From Bacteroidota bacterium (GTDB lineage: Bacteria > Bacteroidota > Bacteroidia > Bacteroidales > PUMT01), in NCBI GenBank assembly GCA_003567115.1, contig PXAP01000341.1:1-14614 (forward strand): a stretch of 14,614 bases of DNA, given 5' to 3'. The notes below the pieces were generated by a model. That model saw nothing but the letters and a program-made list of their open reading frames with translations, was not told the DNA's origin and did no database searches. Positions 13,521 through 14,614 of the stretch are shown in pieces. The first letter of the stretch is position 1. The number at the start of each line of letters is the position of its first letter. The position numbers and the translations under genes were made by a program.

Positions 13521-14494
13521 ATTTCCTTTACAAAATCTTTGGCGGTAATATCAATGGAGTGATCTGAAAACGGAAATGATTCAAATTTTTTGAGCAGTTC
13601 TTTTTCTTCATGCCTGGTTCCTGTTAGTAATTTTTCCATTGCTCCGGTATCAAGTTTATTTAAATGATTTCCGTATATTTTGGCCTTCAGTATGATTCCT
13701 GCCGACACATTCAGGGATACATGTATTTGCCCGGAATTTGTGCTGAATGATTTTTCAAAATCGTATTTCGGTGAATATCCGAAATTCCATTCCCAGGTCT
13801 CATATTTTTCGCATTTTAATTTGTTTATACTATCAATGTCTTCTTTCGTGAATTCATAAATAAACGCGTTCGGGGAGGTATCCATAACGTGCTTTAAAAT
13901 CATGTCGCGGAATTGTATTACATCCAGGTCTGATGTCAGGTGTTCTTTAATATTGATAACCTTGCTGCGTATGCTGTTTACAGCTTTACTTCTGTATCTC
14001 GAAGGATTAACCATCAGGGCGAGGTTCAGATCTTCCATCCCCGATGAGAAAAGGAGGGTGCCATGATGAAGGACTCTTTTTTTGAAGATATGCTCAGCAT
14101 TTCCGGAAAACTTCCTGCCATCGATTGTAAGATTATTCTTACCATGGAATCTGGCATCAATTGACAGCTTCCGTAGCACTTTCAATATCGGTGAAGTATA
14201 TTTTTTATAATTAACAAGATCTCCTTCATGTCCGTTCATTACAAAAGTGAAATTCAGATTTCCCAGATCATGAAAAACCGCTCCTCCTCCTGAAAGTCTG
14301 CGTACTACCCTGATCTTTTTTTCACGTATATAATCCATATTGACCTCGGCCAGGGTATTTTGGTGCTTACCTACAACTACGGCCCTGTCATTCTGCCAGA
14401 GCATAAAACAGTTACCGGAGAAATTTTTCAACACATATTCCTCTGCAGCAAGGTTGAAATACGGATCAGTGTATGAATGCGCAATACAAAGCAT
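13514..14494 (-). CDS. lplA: Lipoate-protein ligase A
   Basis: Cytoplasmic enzyme that activates free lipoate with ATP to lipoyl-AMP and transfers it to a lysine of lipoyl domains (E2 subunits of 2-oxoacid dehydrogenases, glycine-cleavage H protein). 326 residues, close to the 337 of E. coli LplA. Motifs in order: YFNLAAEEYVL (12-22), WQNDRAVVVGKHQNT (33-47), the lipoate-binding RRLSGGGAVFHDLGNLNFTF (65-84), GRKFSGNAEH (126-135) with the probable catalytic Lys128, and HHGTLLFSS (143-151). The catalytic domain covers about 1-240 and the smaller C-terminal domain of full LplA proteins about 245-326, so it is not a truncated or LipB-type protein. It implies lipoate scavenging; no lipoyl synthase or lipoyl-domain gene is visible here. 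The 120 bp upstream, to the window edge, show no clear promoter. Confidence 0.95.
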   Translation of the reverse strand: MLCIAHSYTDPYFNLAAEEYVLKNFSGNCFMLWQNDRAVVVGKHQNTLAEVNMDYIREKKIRVVRRLSGGGAVFHDLGNLNFTFVMNGHEGDLVNYKKYTSPILKVLRKLSIDARFHGKNNLTIDGRKFSGNAEHIFKKRVLHHGTLLFSSGMEDLNLALMVNPSRYRSKAVNSIRSKVINIKEHLTSDLDVIQFRDMILKHVMDTSPNAFIYEFTKEDIDSINKLKCEKYETWEWNFGYSPKYDFEKSFSTNSGQIHVSLNVSAGIILKAKIYGNHLNKLDTGAMEKLLTGTRHEEKELLKKFESFPFSDHSIDITAKDFVKEMF

Positions 14495-14614
14495 ATTGAA
14501 ATCGGGCTTAAATTACCAACATTAAGACTAAATTTTTAAATCAGCCGGCATTTTGCCTTTCTGTATCCTGACCTCATTAATTCCTAATTCCTGTCCTGGC
14601 AGAAATCAGTAGCC

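Noticed and set aside
14495..14614. Possible gene tail on the minus strand upstream of lplA
   Set aside because: A 25-codon frame ending at TAG (14528-14530) reads QELGINEVRI and then PADLKI, and looks protein-like, but TGA interrupts it at 14606-14608. Another frame also closes at about 14577. With the window edge so near, neither can be supported.
11974..14614. AT-rich right part as a horizontally acquired island
   Set aside because: The genes there are more AT-rich than the permeases, but no integrase, transposase, tRNA or attachment repeat was seen, and lplA is a housekeeping-type gene. Composition alone is not enough.

Overview
The window looks like chromosomal DNA of a Bacteroidota bacterium, probably of the Bacteroidales/Marinilabiliales type. 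The grounds are: very long FtsX/MacB-type permeases of about 790 residues in tandem, a style common in that phylum; start codons without recognisable Shine-Dalgarno sequences; possible TAnnTTTG-like promoter elements; and moderate GC in the left part with AT-rich intergenic DNA on the right. This assignment comes from gene style, not from a search.

Layout. (1) Positions 47-1424 carry two ribonuclease H genes in the same direction: rnhB (type 2 enzyme) and rnhA (type 1 enzyme). The roughly 295 bp between them hold a possible 55-codon reading frame with no ATG and a small palindrome. (2) Positions 1645-11366 carry four consecutive paralogous genes for ABC-transporter permeases of the MacB/FtsX (type VII) class, 779-811 residues each, with gaps of 54, 105 and 35 bp. 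They are probably one operon. Each protein is an internal duplication: two halves of four membrane segments, each half with one large extracytoplasmic domain and one EIGxRKVxGA-type cytoplasmic motif. No ATPase gene is present. (3) A TetR-family regulator (minus strand, 11368-11973) converges on the last permease with 1 bp between the stop codons. Its start is preceded by a 20-bp near-palindrome, a good candidate autoregulatory operator. (4) An AT-rich gap of 524 bp (11974-12497) separates it from a divergent gene for a XylF-like periplasmic sugar-binding lipoprotein. No sugar ABC importer genes adjoin it. (5) An LplA-type lipoate-protein ligase (minus strand, 13514-14494) converges on that gene with a 5-bp gap.

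How the genes relate. The four permeases are probably co-expressed and may each pair with an ATPase encoded elsewhere, acting on lipids, lipoproteins, peptides or drugs at the inner membrane. The TetR regulator may control itself and possibly a neighbour; its target is not evident. The RNase H pair, the sugar-binding lipoprotein and the lipoate ligase look functionally independent of the permease array.

I found no clear undescribed defence, mobile or CRISPR-like system. The items most worth following up are the ATPase-less four-permease array, the structured 105-bp gap inside it, the TetR operator candidate, the orphan XylF-like lipoprotein and the unassigned reading frame between the RNase H genes.
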